The translations under genes were made by a program, and so were the position numbers. From Acidobacteriaceae bacterium (GTDB lineage: Bacteria; Acidobacteriota; Terriglobia; Terriglobales; Acidobacteriaceae), in the NCBI GenBank assembly GCA_030038195.1, contig JASHPJ010000024.1, forward strand, positions 1 to 64,000: 64,000 bases of DNA, given 5' to 3'. This document shows positions 18,424-26,901 of the stretch, in pieces. Position 1 is the first letter of the stretch; each line of letters opens with the position of its first letter. The notes beneath the pieces were generated by a model that worked only from the letters and a program-made list of their open reading frames with translations, was not told the origin of the DNA and did no database searches.

Positions 18424-19433
18424 GCAATATTCCCGAGGATGAGTCCCAGCCACCGCTGGAAGAGGCAATCGCAGCCCCGCTCGAAGCCGCTCCACCTGCG
18501 GCTCTCGAGCCGGCGACGCAGGATGGGCCTTTGGATATTCTGCCGCCTGTTTCTGCCGAGCCGCCGATCTTTCATACAATCGCGCATACAACTGTGCAGG
18601 CGATTGCGCCGCCTGAGCCGCCGCCCGCGCGGATTCCGCACCTGGGCCACTTTTTTCTGATGCTTCTGCTGCTCGCTCTGGGCTTTATCGGCGCAATCGT
18701 GGCCATGCTGATTGCTCTTCATTTTCATCTCTACGGCGTCTCCACCCTGGACGCTACCAAGACCGAGATTCACTACCAGCTTGGCAGCGAAGGGCTCGGC
18801 TATCTGTTCACCCTCGTCCTGTGCCTGATTGTCTTTCCGCTGCTGTGGCACAAGAGCTTTTTTTCCGGCGTGCAGTGGAACGGAGCCACGGCATTCCGGC
18901 TGCGCTGGGGCCTGGTAGGCGCAGCGGTTGTCTGCCTGCTGCTGGCGCTGCTCAACAGCGTGGTGCTGCCCGGTCCCTCGCACGCGCCCATTGAAGACAT
19001 TATTCGCGAGCCCGGCGCAGCGTGGCTGCTGTTCGCCTTCGGCGTGACGTTTGCGCCGTTCTTCGAAGAGCTGATCTTCCGCGGATTTCTGCTGCCGTCG
19101 CTGTGCACCGCTTACGACTGGTGCGTGGAGAAGATGTACGACACGCCGCGCCGGCCGCTTGCGGAAGACGGGCATCCGCAGTGGTCGTTTGCGGCCATGG
19201 CCGTGGCGGCGGTGGTCACCAGCATTCCCTTCGCCGCCCTGCACGCGGCGCAGACCGGCTACTCCATCGGCCCGTTCGTGCTGCTGGTCGGCGTCAGCGT
19301 GGTGCTCTGCGGGGTGCGCCTGTGGACGCGGTCGCTGGCGTCGAGCACGCTGGTGCACGCCTCTTACAACTTCATGCTCTTTACCATCATGCTGATCGGC
19401 ACGCATGGGTTCAGGCATATGGATAAGATGTGA
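18420..19433 (+). CDS. CPBP-family intramembrane metalloprotease
   Basis: This 337-residue membrane protein of the CPBP (Abi/Rce1-like) family has a roughly 75-residue Pro/Glu-rich cytoplasmic N-terminus, then about eight hydrophobic segments. The three family motifs are present: EELIFRGFL near residue 216 (the EExxxR box), FAALHAAQ near 273 and HASYNF near 311, which supply the catalytic Glu and metal-binding His. Bacterial members cleave or mature membrane-associated peptides, but the substrate here is unknown. Its ATG overlaps the uvrA stop codon (ATGA), so it is translationally coupled to uvrA; a functional link is not established. Confidence 0.85.
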   Translation: MSNIPEDESQPPLEEAIAAPLEAAPPAALEPATQDGPLDILPPVSAEPPIFHTIAHTTVQAIAPPEPPPARIPHLGHFFLMLLLLALGFIGAIVAMLIALHFHLYGVSTLDATKTEIHYQLGSEGLGYLFTLVLCLIVFPLLWHKSFFSGVQWNGATAFRLRWGLVGAAVVCLLLALLNSVVLPGPSHAPIEDIIREPGAAWLLFAFGVTFAPFFEELIFRGFLLPSLCTAYDWCVEKMYDTPRRPLAEDGHPQWSFAAMAVAAVVTSIPFAALHAAQTGYSIGPFVLLVGVSVVLCGVRLWTRSLASSTLVHASYNFMLFTIMLIGTHGFRHMDKM

Positions 19434-19444
19434 GAAAGGCAGCT

Positions 19445-19543
19445 TTCAGCCTCTAGCTTTTAGCTGCTAGCTTTCAATACATCCGTGTGAACTCAAACGT
19501 TCCGGCTTCTCGCTAGAGGCTAGGAGCTAGAAGCTAGGAGCTG
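19445..19543. repeat. TAGCT-rich inverted repeat before pyrE
   Basis: CCTCTAGCTTTTAGCTGCTA at the left is mirrored by CTAGAGGCTAGGAGCTAGAA at the right around a central AT-containing spacer. The arms are internally repetitive (TAGCT words). It would form a long imperfect hairpin between the CPBP gene and pyrE. No promoter was recognised inside. Confidence 0.65.
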
Positions 19544-19550
19544 TTTTTAC

Positions 19551-20153
19551 ATGCATGCGCAACAACTGCTCTCTCTGCTGGCGCGGACCAGCTTCCGACT
19601 GGGCCAGTTCAAGCTCTCTTCCGGCGGGACCAGCGACTACTACATCGACTGCCGCACCACGACGCTGCACGCCGAAGGCGGACGGCTCACCGGACATGCG
19701 ATTCTCGAGCTGCTCGAGGCGAACGGGATCGACGCCGAAGCTGTAGGCGGATTGACGATGGGCGCCGATCCAATCGTCTCCAACGTGGCGACGGCCAGCG
19801 CCTGGCGGGCCATCTCGTGGCCGGGCGCGCCGCTGCTCCACGGGTTCCTGGTGCGCAAGGCGGAGAAAGCACACGGCACCGGCCGCCGCATCGAGGGCTT
19901 CTGCCGCAAGGGCGCGCGCGTGGTGATTGTGGACGACGTCTGCACCACCGGTGCCTCCACCATCCACGCCATTGAAGCGGCGCGCGAGGCGGGGATGATG
20001 ATCGCCGCGGTGGCGTGCATCGTGGAGCGCGAAGAGGCCGCCGGCCGCCCCGCGGTGGAGGCTGCGGCGCAGGGCGCGCCATTTCTGCGGCTGTTCACCG
20101 CCGCGCAGGTGCGCGCCGAGCACGTGCTGCAACTCGGAGCGACCCGGGCCTGA
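19551..20153 (+). CDS. pyrE: Orotate phosphoribosyltransferase
   Basis: This 200-residue enzyme converts orotate and PRPP to orotidine 5'-phosphate in pyrimidine synthesis. The PRPP-binding motif VVIVDDVCTTGAST (about 124-137) is intact. The N-terminal SSGGTSDYYIDCRT region and the catalytic-loop segment VRKAEKAHGTGRRIEG match bacterial PyrE, with Lys residues in the flexible loop. Length is normal. It is alone; other pyr genes are not in the window. A strong bidirectional terminator follows 19 bases after the stop. Confidence 0.95.
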   Translation: MHAQQLLSLLARTSFRLGQFKLSSGGTSDYYIDCRTTTLHAEGGRLTGHAILELLEANGIDAEAVGGLTMGADPIVSNVATASAWRAISWPGAPLLHGFLVRKAEKAHGTGRRIEGFCRKGARVVIVDDVCTTGASTIHAIEAAREAGMMIAAVACIVEREEAAGRPAVEAAAQGAPFLRLFTAAQVRAEHVLQLGATRA

Positions 20154-20172
20154 GCCGGGTGCGCATGCAAAA

Positions 20173-20199
20173 AGGCAGGCGTTTTCAAAACGCCTGCCT
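20173..20199. terminator. Bidirectional terminator between pyrE and the OmpA gene
   Basis: AGGCAGGCGTTTT and AAAACGCCTGCCT form a 13-base-pair perfect stem with a one-base loop centre. The inner A/T pairs and the AAAAA before it give a U-tract on the minus strand. It sits between converging genes. Confidence 0.8.
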
Positions 20200-20244
20200 G
20201 TCGTGTCCTGCCGAGAATCAGAGAATGGAAAGCGCGAAGCCGGC

Positions 20245-20994
20245 TTATTGCTCGCCCGCCGTGCCGGAGCTGGAGGCAACCGGAGCCGGTGCGGAAGAGT
20301 TGCCGCCAGTCATATTCGAGAGCAACTGCACCTCCACGCGGCGATTCTTCCTGCGCCCTTCCCGCGTGTCGTCCGGCGCAATCTGCTGGTCCTTGCCAAT
20401 ACCAATCAGGTAGAAGCGGTGCGCTGGGATGTTGTACTTGCTCACCAGGTACTGCACCACCGCATCGGCGCGGCGATTGCTCAAATCGTAGTTGTACTGC
20501 GCCGGCCCGGTCGTATCCGTTCCGCCGGTCACTTCGAGAAGGTAGTTCTTCGCCGAGCCAAGCTGCGCGGCAAAGCTGTCGAGCTGCTGACGGTCGTCGT
20601 CGGTCAGCACGGCCTTGTCGAATCCAAAGGTGACGGAAACGTCGGCCACCTGCTTGTAGTTGTCCAGGCCCTTCACCACGGCGTCCAGCGAGTCGGCGCG
20701 CTGCGCCACGTCGTTGGCCGCGGAGTCAGCGTCGTTGGCCGCCTTGGCAGCGGTCTGCGCATTCTGGTTCGCCGTATCCGCCGTGCTCTGCGCCTTCTGG
20801 ATGCCCGCCTGCGCACGGTCATCCACGTCGTGAATCTCGCGGCTGTTTTCCGCTGTCTCACTGTCCAACTGGCCTGTGTGCTGAATGACGGGCGCGGTCT
20901 GGGTGCGCACGTAGTTCTTCGTCGCGCAGCCGGTTACGCCCACCGTGGCCATCGCCGCCATCGCCATCGCCCATCCGAAACGACTGTTTGTCAT
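20245..20994 (-). CDS. OmpA-family lipoprotein
   Basis: This 249-residue outer-membrane lipoprotein has a signal peptide with lipobox VTGC (Cys23), an Ala/Asp/Gln-rich helical region (about 45-105) of heptad character, likely a coiled coil, and then an OmpA-like peptidoglycan-binding domain (VTFGFDKAVLTDDDRQQLDS; LSNRRADAVVQYL; IGKDQQIAPDDTREGRRKNR). The arrangement resembles Pal/Lpp-type proteins tethering outer membrane to cell wall. The tail is Ser/Ala/Pro-rich. The start at 20994 has AGGATCAGGC upstream and begins the signal peptide; the frame stays open upstream to 21270 but that part is not protein-like. Confidence 0.88.
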   Translation of the reverse strand: MTNSRFGWAMAMAAMATVGVTGCATKNYVRTQTAPVIQHTGQLDSETAENSREIHDVDDRAQAGIQKAQSTADTANQNAQTAAKAANDADSAANDVAQRADSLDAVVKGLDNYKQVADVSVTFGFDKAVLTDDDRQQLDSFAAQLGSAKNYLLEVTGGTDTTGPAQYNYDLSNRRADAVVQYLVSKYNIPAHRFYLIGIGKDQQIAPDDTREGRRKNRRVEVQLLSNMTGGNSSAPAPVASSSGTAGEQ

Positions 20995-21650
20995 TTTTGC
21001 CTGATCCTTTCCGCCGGCCGGCACACCTTTGCCGCCGTGTGGCCAGAGTGGGTGGCTCCACTCTGATGTCCATATATAGGAATGCACGCGGCAGGCCATT
21101 TGTAACAGGCTCTGCAAGTGATTGAATCCATTTACGTTTCCTGTGGATGGCGGCAGCTTGCACGCATTTGTGAGCGGGTAATTTTTACATGATTGCGTAA
21201 GGATTTCCTGCGACGCCAGCTTGAAAAGACGTTCGCCGACGCGGGAACGCTCGACAAAAAAGCCATGCATGCCGGACCCGCTATCCTAGAACTGGCTGCA
21301 TCCATGCCGGCCGGTGTACTTGAAAAATTCTTCAGGGACTAAAGCCCGAAAATTTTGATGCGGCTCTTGCGGCTCTCTTCGGCTTCGCTCTCAAGGCAGG
21401 CTTGAAGCCTTGCCCTTTCAAGACAACGTTTGTGCAACCAGCTCTAGTGTGGTGAATCTGAAATTCGTGGAAAAACAACCACAGATTCCGCCACAGCGGA
21501 TCTTCGGCCCGCCACGGCAGGTCTTCGACCTTCGACTCCGCAAGCCGCAAAAAATGCGGCTTGCTACGCTCAGGATGACAGCAGTATTTATGGCGCGAAC
21601 TTTGGAGACAGGACACTAGGAGTTGGCGCGCACCGCAATCGGCCACGCGT
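20995..21650. other. Divergent intergenic region upstream of OmpA gene and uvrC
   Basis: It holds a small hairpin in the OmpA leader (AGAGTGG...CCACTCT, about 21045-21064), degenerate phrases shared with other gaps at 21340-21420 (CTAAAGCCCG, GGCTTGAAGCCTTGCCCTTTC), and MITE family A at 21445-21618. No gene is seen. Confidence 0.5.
21445..21618 (+). mobile_element. MITE family A, copy 3
   Basis: Begins TAGTGTGGTGAATCTGAAAT and ends GCGCGAACTTTGGAGACAGG-ACACTA. The inside has two near-duplicate segments (CAGATTCCGCCACAGCGGAT and CTTCGGCCCGCCACGGCAGG), a GCCGCAAAAAATGCGGC hairpin and GCTCAGGATGACAGCAGTAT. The right end is the closest match to the IS end at 199-233 (shared TATTTATG...CGAACTTT...AGGAC). 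It stops 32 bases before the uvrC start codon, so the uvrC promoter probably lies in or before it. Confidence 0.8.
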
Positions 21651-23615
21651 ATGGACCTCTACGAGAAAATCCGCACACTGCCTACCCAGCCCGGCGTGTA
21701 CCTCTACAAGAACGCCGAGGGCGAGGTCATTTACGTGGGCAAGGCCAAGAACCTGCGCTCGCGCGTGCGCTCGTATCTGCTTGAGGCCTCGCAGGCCAAC
21801 GCCAAGACCGGCTCGCTGATGCGCGAGGCCGTAGATATCGACTACATCCTCGTGGCCAACGAGCACGAGGCGCTGGCGCTGGAAAACAACCTCATCAAGC
21901 AGCGCAAGCCGCGGTTCAACATCCTGCTGCGCGACGACAAGACCTACCCTTACGTGAAGCTCACGCTCGCAGACCGCTTTCCCAAGGTTTTTGTCACGCG
22001 CCGCCTGCGCAAAGACGGATCGGCGTATTATGGACCCTACTTTCCAGGTAATCTCGCCTATCGCGTTGTGGAGCTCATCCATCGCAGCTTTCTGATTCCG
22101 AGCTGCAAGGTGGATCTCTCGCGTTATCATCCGCGAGCCTGCTTGCAGTACTACATTCACCGCTGCCTGGGACCCTGCGTGGAAGGGCTCACCACGCCCG
22201 AAGCCTACGCGCAGGCGGTGCGCGACGCACAGCTTTTCCTGGAAGGCCGCCATGCCGAGCTGGAACGCGTGCTCACCGCGCGCATGATGGCCGCCGCGGA
22301 GGCTGAGCAGTTCGAGGCCGCGGCGCGGCTGCGCGATCAGCTTTCTACCGTGCATCAGCTCCAGGAAAAACAGCGCATCGCTACAGCCGAGCAGGGCGAC
22401 GATGCCGACGTCTTCGGTTACCACTACGAAGACGGCAGCCTGGCGGTGAATCTCTTCCACATGCGCAACGGCAAGATCGTGGACCGGCGCGAGTTCTTCT
22501 GGGAAGACTTGCCGGAAGGATCAGGGCTCAGGGATCAGGGATCGGAAGACGCCTCCGGTGCCGAATCCGATACAAAAGTGGGCGTCCCAGAGCCAGCCCT
22601 GAGCCTGCCGAAGGGTCTCGATTCTCAGACCCGGGAAACCACTCAAGCAGATTCATCCGATTTCGACGCTGGCCAGGTCTTCTCTGCCCTGCTCAAGCAG
22701 CTCTATATCGATCAGCACTATGTGCCGCGCACGATCCTTGTGCCAGTAGACTTCGACGATCGCGAGATGCTGGCCGCGCTGTTGAGCGAGCGCATCGGCC
22801 ACAAGATCGAGCTGGCGGTGCCGCAGCGTGGCGAAAAGCGCTCTCTCGTCGATCTCGCCGGCCAGAACGCCAAGCAATCTTATACGCAGCGCTTCCGCGT
22901 GCTGGAGCCCTCGCGCAAGGTCATCCAGGAGGCGCTGGCCGACGCGCTGACGCTGCCCGAGCTGCCGCGGCGCATCGAGTGCTTCGACATCTCGCACATC
23001 CAGGGCGCGGAGACGGTGGCTTCGCTGGTGGTATGGGAAGACGGCAAGATGAACAAGGCGCAGTACCGCAAGTTCAAGGTGATGACGGTGGTGGGCGTGG
23101 ACGACTTTGCGGCGATGCGCGAGGTGGTGGAGCGGCGCTACCGGCGGCTGAAGGAAGAGGACAAGCCGATGCCGTCGCTGGTGCTCATCGACGGCGGGCT
23201 GGGGCAGTTGCACGCGGCGGCGGAGGCGCTGGAGTCGCTGGGATTCACGGCCCAGCCACTGGCCTCGATTGCCAAGCGGGAAGAGGTGATCTATCTCTAC
23301 GGCAGCGAGGACGAGCCGGTGGTGCTGGACCGGCGTTCGCCGGTGCTGCACCTGGTGCAGATGATCCGCGACGAGAGCCACCGGTTTGCGATCGGCTATC
23401 ATCGCCAGCGGCGGGCCATGCGCGACCGCAGCTCGGAGCTGCTGGAGATTCCCGGCGTGGGTGCACAGACACGGCAGCGGCTGCTCACGCACTTCGGCAG
23501 CCTGCGCGACGTGCAGCAGGCCACGGTGGAATCACTGGCCGCGGTGGTGTCCCGCAAGACGGCGGAGACGATCTGGAGACATTTTCACCAGCCACAGCCC
23601 GTAACCCCGAGCTAG
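21651..23615 (+). CDS. uvrC: Excinuclease ABC subunit C, with an in-frame insertion
   Basis: This 654-residue UvrC makes both incisions in nucleotide excision repair. Domains in order: GIY-YIG nuclease (PGVYLYKNAEGEVIYVGKAK, about 14-95), UVR motif (about 200-240), RNase H-like second nuclease (FDISHIQGAETVASLVVWED), and tandem helix-hairpin-helix at the end (LLEIPGVGAQTRQRLLTHFG). Between DLPEG and FDAGQVFSALL (about residues 290-337) is a segment absent from normal UvrC that includes ALSLPKGLDSQTRE and looks like translated intergenic repeat. It falls in a linker between the two nuclease halves, so function may persist. The ribosome site is weak. Confidence 0.95.
   Translation: MDLYEKIRTLPTQPGVYLYKNAEGEVIYVGKAKNLRSRVRSYLLEASQANAKTGSLMREAVDIDYILVANEHEALALENNLIKQRKPRFNILLRDDKTYPYVKLTLADRFPKVFVTRRLRKDGSAYYGPYFPGNLAYRVVELIHRSFLIPSCKVDLSRYHPRACLQYYIHRCLGPCVEGLTTPEAYAQAVRDAQLFLEGRHAELERVLTARMMAAAEAEQFEAAARLRDQLSTVHQLQEKQRIATAEQGDDADVFGYHYEDGSLAVNLFHMRNGKIVDRREFFWEDLPEGSGLRDQGSEDASGAESDTKVGVPEPALSLPKGLDSQTRETTQADSSDFDAGQVFSALLKQLYIDQHYVPRTILVPVDFDDREMLAALLSERIGHKIELAVPQRGEKRSLVDLAGQNAKQSYTQRFRVLEPSRKVIQEALADALTLPELPRRIECFDISHIQGAETVASLVVWEDGKMNKAQYRKFKVMTVVGVDDFAAMREVVERRYRRLKEEDKPMPSLVLIDGGLGQLHAAAEALESLGFTAQPLASIAKREEVIYLYGSEDEPVVLDRRSPVLHLVQMIRDESHRFAIGYHRQRRAMRDRSSELLEIPGVGAQTRQRLLTHFGSLRDVQQATVESLAAVVSRKTAETIWRHFHQPQPVTPS
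22516..22660 (+). repeat. Repeat-like insertion inside uvrC
   Basis: In-frame DNA not expected in uvrC. GGGATCAGGGATCGG matches the complement of the CTGATCCCTGATCCCTATTC phrase seen between genes at 47049-47072 and, in part, at 10850-10866 and 57229. CCCTGAGCCTGCCGAAGGG is close to the complement of CCCTTCGACAAGCTCAGGGC at 36976-36995. Codon phase is kept on both sides. Confidence 0.65.
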
Positions 23616-23622
23616 AGCACCA

Positions 23623-24999
23623 TCAGTTCCCTTTCGTGCTTGGCAGTGACATATTGCGGGTGGTCTTCACCATGTTCACGATCACCTTCGAGATGTAGCC
23701 ATCGCCGTTGAAAGCATCGGCTGGCAACATCCCGATGAAGCGGATGGTGCGCGTGGAGTCAAGCACAATGCCTAACGGATAATCGGTGGCGCCGAGGACC
23801 TGCGCGGTAGTATCGAGCACGACGAGTGTCTGCGTACCTGCCAACAGCTTGAGATTCTGTTCGTGCGCCGCATCCCCTAAAACTACCGAATTATCCGCGA
23901 AGACCAGCCCGTATGCGTGAATCGGAGTATCGCGATTAACTTCAGCGAATTTGGTGAGGGTTTTCATCATAGTTCGGCACTCCACGCACCAGTCCGGAAA
24001 GAGCACAAGCACCGTTGCCGAAGCAAAGTTCAGATCGATCTGAGCTTTCGCTGCCGGCGATTGCAACGCGCGCAGAACCTTCACATCCGGAAGATGCGTG
24101 CCAAGCAATTGATACCTGCGCGTGGTTCCATACACACGCAGCCGGTCTTCCGCGGAGAGCAAAACATCTGAGGAAAGATCGCGCGCCACTTCGGCAGCAG
24201 CGGTTTGCGCCGCCTCATCGTTTTCGGCGTAGCGTTCGAGAAATGCCAATTGCATCGCCGACTCATAGAGCACACCGAGTCCCATCACGGCATCACCGTG
24301 CACAGCCTTCAGCGGCGCTCCCTGCTTGAGCGCGTTCATCAGGCTCGGAAACTCATCGCGTGCCAGCGGCAGCGCAGCGGGATTCGAAGCCTGCGTCAGA
24401 TAGTTCTTGAGGTCGCGCAGTGCATAAGCAACTTCTGCGTCATACGGCAAACGGTTCAGCATTTCACGGGCGGTCTTCACTGCCAGATCGACGGCCCGCA
24501 TGTGAACCAGCGCACTCACGCTGATCGCGTAGGCCTGCGCGCAATGCTCCTCTTCGTGGCTGGTAATATAGGTAAGAGTAGCGTCGTTGGCGCCCTCCCA
24601 GTTCTGCCCGAAGGCGCACAACCGTGCAAAATTGTAGAGATCGTCGCCTTTGTAGAGTTCTGGTCTGGCCTGCGCACAGTCTTCGTTCGCCATGTGCATT
24701 CCTACCGCCAGCGCACCTAGTTCGGCATTTGACCAGTTATCGAGCGATCCTCGTACCACGTCGAGAGGATGCATCGCCTCCTTGTAAAGATCCGCCGGTG
24801 ATTTTGGCGGAGTTTCAGTGCCGGCGGAAGCCGACGGCGTAGACAGTGTGTTCGTTGCCTGGGGCTCGGTCGAATCGGGCGGTGCTGTTTGTGCGCTCAG
24901 CGGACTAAGCATCACGTATGTGCAGACCGTCACACCTGTCAGCCGTAATCTCTGCACCAGAAGCCTGCTGGGCCAACCGCCCCAGGATTTGCATCGCAT
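23623..24999 (-). CDS. Exported TPR-like protein with C-terminal thioredoxin fold
   Basis: This 458-residue protein has an N-terminal signal (about 1-36, ending SPLSAQ), a Pro/Thr/Ser linker, a helical repeat region (about 65-300; paired helices such as LYNFARLCAFGQNWEGANDA and AEVAYALRDLKNYLTQA resemble TPR units) and a thioredoxin-like domain with WCVEC (Cys338, Cys341) where WCxxC is expected. It should act in the periplasm as a thiol-disulfide protein, perhaps reducing or docking a client bound by the helical part. The client is unknown. It converges on uvrC with only seven bases between stop codons. Confidence 0.75.
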   Translation of the reverse strand: MRCKSWGGWPSRLLVQRLRLTGVTVCTYVMLSPLSAQTAPPDSTEPQATNTLSTPSASAGTETPPKSPADLYKEAMHPLDVVRGSLDNWSNAELGALAVGMHMANEDCAQARPELYKGDDLYNFARLCAFGQNWEGANDATLTYITSHEEEHCAQAYAISVSALVHMRAVDLAVKTAREMLNRLPYDAEVAYALRDLKNYLTQASNPAALPLARDEFPSLMNALKQGAPLKAVHGDAVMGLGVLYESAMQLAFLERYAENDEAAQTAAAEVARDLSSDVLLSAEDRLRVYGTTRRYQLLGTHLPDVKVLRALQSPAAKAQIDLNFASATVLVLFPDWCVECRTMMKTLTKFAEVNRDTPIHAYGLVFADNSVVLGDAAHEQNLKLLAGTQTLVVLDTTAQVLGATDYPLGIVLDSTRTIRFIGMLPADAFNGDGYISKVIVNMVKTTRNMSLPSTKGN

Positions 25000-25123
25000 G
25001 CTTGGTTAGACACCACTGCCTGCGTGGATGTTCCAGACCGGGGAAAGCTGAGAAATGCAGCCGCATTTCTCAGGAGGGGCCAGACATCGCGTTCCGCAAG
25101 AAATGCAAAGCGTCGCTGATCTC

Positions 25124-25537
25124 TCAGCTTGCCCGCATCAGCTCATGCTTCTTCACGGCGATGCGCCGCGCGCACTCCGGACAGGCGAAGTTGCGGCAGT
25201 GGCTCATGCAGCTTACGGACGCGTTGCACCACGGGCATTTCCCTACCACCGCAGTCGCCCCGAAGAGCGGCCCGGCGAGCGGGGAAAGCACGCCTGCGAT
25301 GATCATGGGCACGCCGACAAAAGCACCCAAACCGGTGAGGCACAGCATGGCGCCGACGATGATGAGCGCCGGCGCAACTACGACTCCGAGAACGATTCCG
25401 CTGAAGGCGCCTTTTACGGGCACTTTTTCATGCTCGCGCGGCGCCGGCTTTTCCTGTCCGGCGGCAGCTCCGCAGTGCGGGCAAAAGCTCCATGGCGATT
25501 CCAGGCGCAAACCACATTTTGAGCAGGGCGCACTCAT
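25124..25537 (-). CDS. Membrane protein with two zinc ribbons
   Basis: This 137-residue protein has an N-terminal zinc ribbon (CSKCG at 5-9 with CPHCG at 19-23), a basic linker, two hydrophobic segments (about 44-95, GIVLGVVVAPALIIVGAMLC and GVPMIIAGVLSPLAGPLF), then a second cysteine set (CPWC near 101, with further Cys, His and CPEC near 120). Both ribbons would face the same side of the membrane. No enzyme motif. Comparable zinc-ribbon membrane proteins are usually annotated hypothetical. The role is unknown. Confidence 0.65.
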   Translation of the reverse strand: MSAPCSKCGLRLESPWSFCPHCGAAAGQEKPAPREHEKVPVKGAFSGIVLGVVVAPALIIVGAMLCLTGLGAFVGVPMIIAGVLSPLAGPLFGATAVVGKCPWCNASVSCMSHCRNFACPECARRIAVKKHELMRAS

Positions 25538-25735
25538 TATGAGACCCCTCCCTCACGGTCAAAAAAAGGGCGGGCGGGCGGGCCGATGCACAACCCCTGA
25601 GCGCAGCCGGAGATCCCTCCAGCAGACCTTCCGGCCGTGCCCGGCCCCGGTTCGTCTGCCGGAGAAACTATGGACCTGTCGGGCGTCCGTGCCAGTGATC
25701 GCCATCACAAGCTGGTGCACCGGTAGGATAAGGGC

Positions 25736-26116
25736 ATGGACGCAGTACGGATGGACAAGTGGCTTTGGGCGGCGCGCTTCTTCAAGACGCGCGCGCTAGC
25801 TTCGCGCGCCTGCGACCTGGGCCGCATTGCATCGAACGGCGTAAAGGCCAAACCGGCGCGCGAGGTGCGCGTGGGCAACAGGCTGCGTATTGAGAACGAC
25901 GGCGGCGTGTTTGAGGTTGCCGTGCTGGCGACGAGCGAGGTGCGCGGCCCGGCGGCCGTGGCGCAAACGCTGTATGAGGAATCGGCAGAGAGCCGCGAGA
26001 CGCGGAGGAAACGCGCGGAGGAGCGCCGCGTCCTGGAGCAAACGATGCCGCTGCCCGAGCGCAGGCCCAACAAACACGACCGGCGGCGAATCATCCAGTT
26101 CCGCGGACGCGGATAG
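25736..26116 (+). CDS. hslR: S4-domain RNA-binding protein (Hsp15-like)
   Basis: This 126-residue protein has an N-terminal S4 RNA-binding domain (MDKWLWAARFFKTRALASRA; IASNGVKAKPAREVRVGNRL) and a basic C-terminal tail (ERRPNKHDRRRIIQFRGRG), matching the Hsp15/HslR group. In Escherichia coli, Hsp15 binds stalled 50S subunits carrying nascent chains. Cytoplasmic. AGGATAAGGG precedes the ATG at 25736; the ATG at 25751 (MDKWLW) is an alternative. A shared terminator separates it from the converging trxA. Confidence 0.85.
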   Translation: MDAVRMDKWLWAARFFKTRALASRACDLGRIASNGVKAKPAREVRVGNRLRIENDGGVFEVAVLATSEVRGPAAVAQTLYEESAESRETRRKRAEERRVLEQTMPLPERRPNKHDRRRIIQFRGRG

Positions 26117-26123
26117 ACACAAG

Positions 26124-26157
26124 AAAGCCCGGCGCATCCGGCCGGGCTTGCTTTTTT
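26124..26157. terminator. Bidirectional terminator between hslR and trxA
   Basis: AAGCCCGGC, loop GCATCC, then GCCGGGCTT, with GCTTTTTT downstream on the plus strand and a short run of A on the other side. It lies in the 48-base gap between converging stop codons. Confidence 0.85.
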
Positions 26158-26164
26158 GCGAACT

Positions 26165-26515
26165 TTACGCGGTTTGGGGAACCTGCGCCAGCAGACGCTG
26201 AACCTTGTCTTCGACCACATCCTGCGGCACGTAGCCGATGATCTGGTCGGCCACCTTGCCCCCCTTGAAGAACAGCAGCGCCGGAATGCCGCGAATGCCG
26301 TAGCGCGAGGGCGTGGCACCGTTCTGATCCACGTTGACCTTGGCCACCTTGAGCTTGCCCGCGTAGGCCGTGGCTACGCTATCCACAATGGGCGCAATCG
26401 CTTTGCAGGGACCGCACCAGACAGCCCAGAAATCCACCAGGACCGGCAGATCGCTGCCCAGCACTTCCTGGTCAAAATTTGCATCATTTACTTCCAGAAC
26501 TCCCAACCCTGCCAT
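26165..26515 (-). CDS. trxA: Thioredoxin
   Basis: This 116-residue cytoplasmic thioredoxin reduces disulfides in proteins such as ribonucleotide reductase. It has the full thioredoxin fold with the active site WCGPC (about 34-38), the cis-proline in GIRGIPALLFFKGG, and the normal short length. No signal peptide. It is transcribed leftward after a long upstream region that contains a candidate small RNA gene with its own promoter. Whether trxA is also reached by read-through from that promoter is not clear. Confidence 0.95.
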   Translation of the reverse strand: MAGLGVLEVNDANFDQEVLGSDLPVLVDFWAVWCGPCKAIAPIVDSVATAYAGKLKVAKVNVDQNGATPSRYGIRGIPALLFFKGGKVADQIIGYVPQDVVEDKVQRLLAQVPQTA

Positions 26516-26730
26516 GTTCCTCCTTGCCGTCGCCCAAAACAGCTTCCAGTGTACAGGAAACTGCAGTCCAATAGATGCCCATCCCTGCCGGAAAGTCGCA
26601 AACGAGCCGAGGGCGGATCGCCGTCACAGATCCTCGAAACCTGACGCCGCCGGCTCTGCTGTGTTTTAACCCACGGCGGCAACTTTTTTCCTGCTTATGA
26701 CTTGCAGGCGGGTTCGGGCAAAGCTACAAC

Positions 26731-26867
26731 AAAAATAGAAGCGCCCGGATCCGGAGTGGATCACGGGCGCTAGAGCAGCCCTCCCCCAGAACTGCTCACG
26801 GAGCGAATGTATGTGTTCCACAGATGAAAGGCAAGCAAACTTCAGTAATCGAGCAGTAACCAAAGAT
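26731..26867 (-). ncRNA. Candidate small RNA upstream of trxA
   Basis: A predicted transcript of about 137 nt. It starts a few bases after the -10 box at 26878-26873 and ends in a strong hairpin (AGCGCCCGTGATCC / GGATC-CGGGCGCT, 26740-26771) followed by TTCTATTTTTG. An internal hairpin GAGCAG...CTGCTC (26773-26797) has a G-rich 13-base loop containing GGGGGAGGG. It has no good open reading frame. It does not match 6S, tmRNA, SRP or RNase P RNA by any feature I can recognise. It could alternatively be an attenuated trxA leader. The prediction rests on promoter plus terminator spacing only. Confidence 0.5.
26740..26771 (-). terminator. Terminator of the candidate small RNA
   Basis: On the minus strand, AGCGCCCG-T-GATCC pairs with GGATC-CGGGCGCT (13 pairs, one bulge, loop ACTCC) and is followed by TTCTATTTTTGTTG. 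It has good intrinsic-terminator form on this strand only. Confidence 0.7.
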
Positions 26868-26872
26868 TGGTG

Positions 26873-26901
26873 ATTATCCAGATAGACATTATCCAGGTCA
26901 A
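26873..26901 (-). promoter_or_regulatory. Strong candidate sigma-70 promoter
   Basis: On the minus strand, TTGACC (26901-26896), a 17-base spacer, and GATAAT (26878-26873). The spacer also holds AT-rich GATAATG. It points away from thrB and toward the predicted small RNA and trxA. Confidence 0.65.

Noticed and set aside
16636..18591. A 651-residue open frame antisense to uvrA
   Set aside because: The plus strand is unmistakably UvrA. The antisense frame has no motifs and is a codon-bias shadow.
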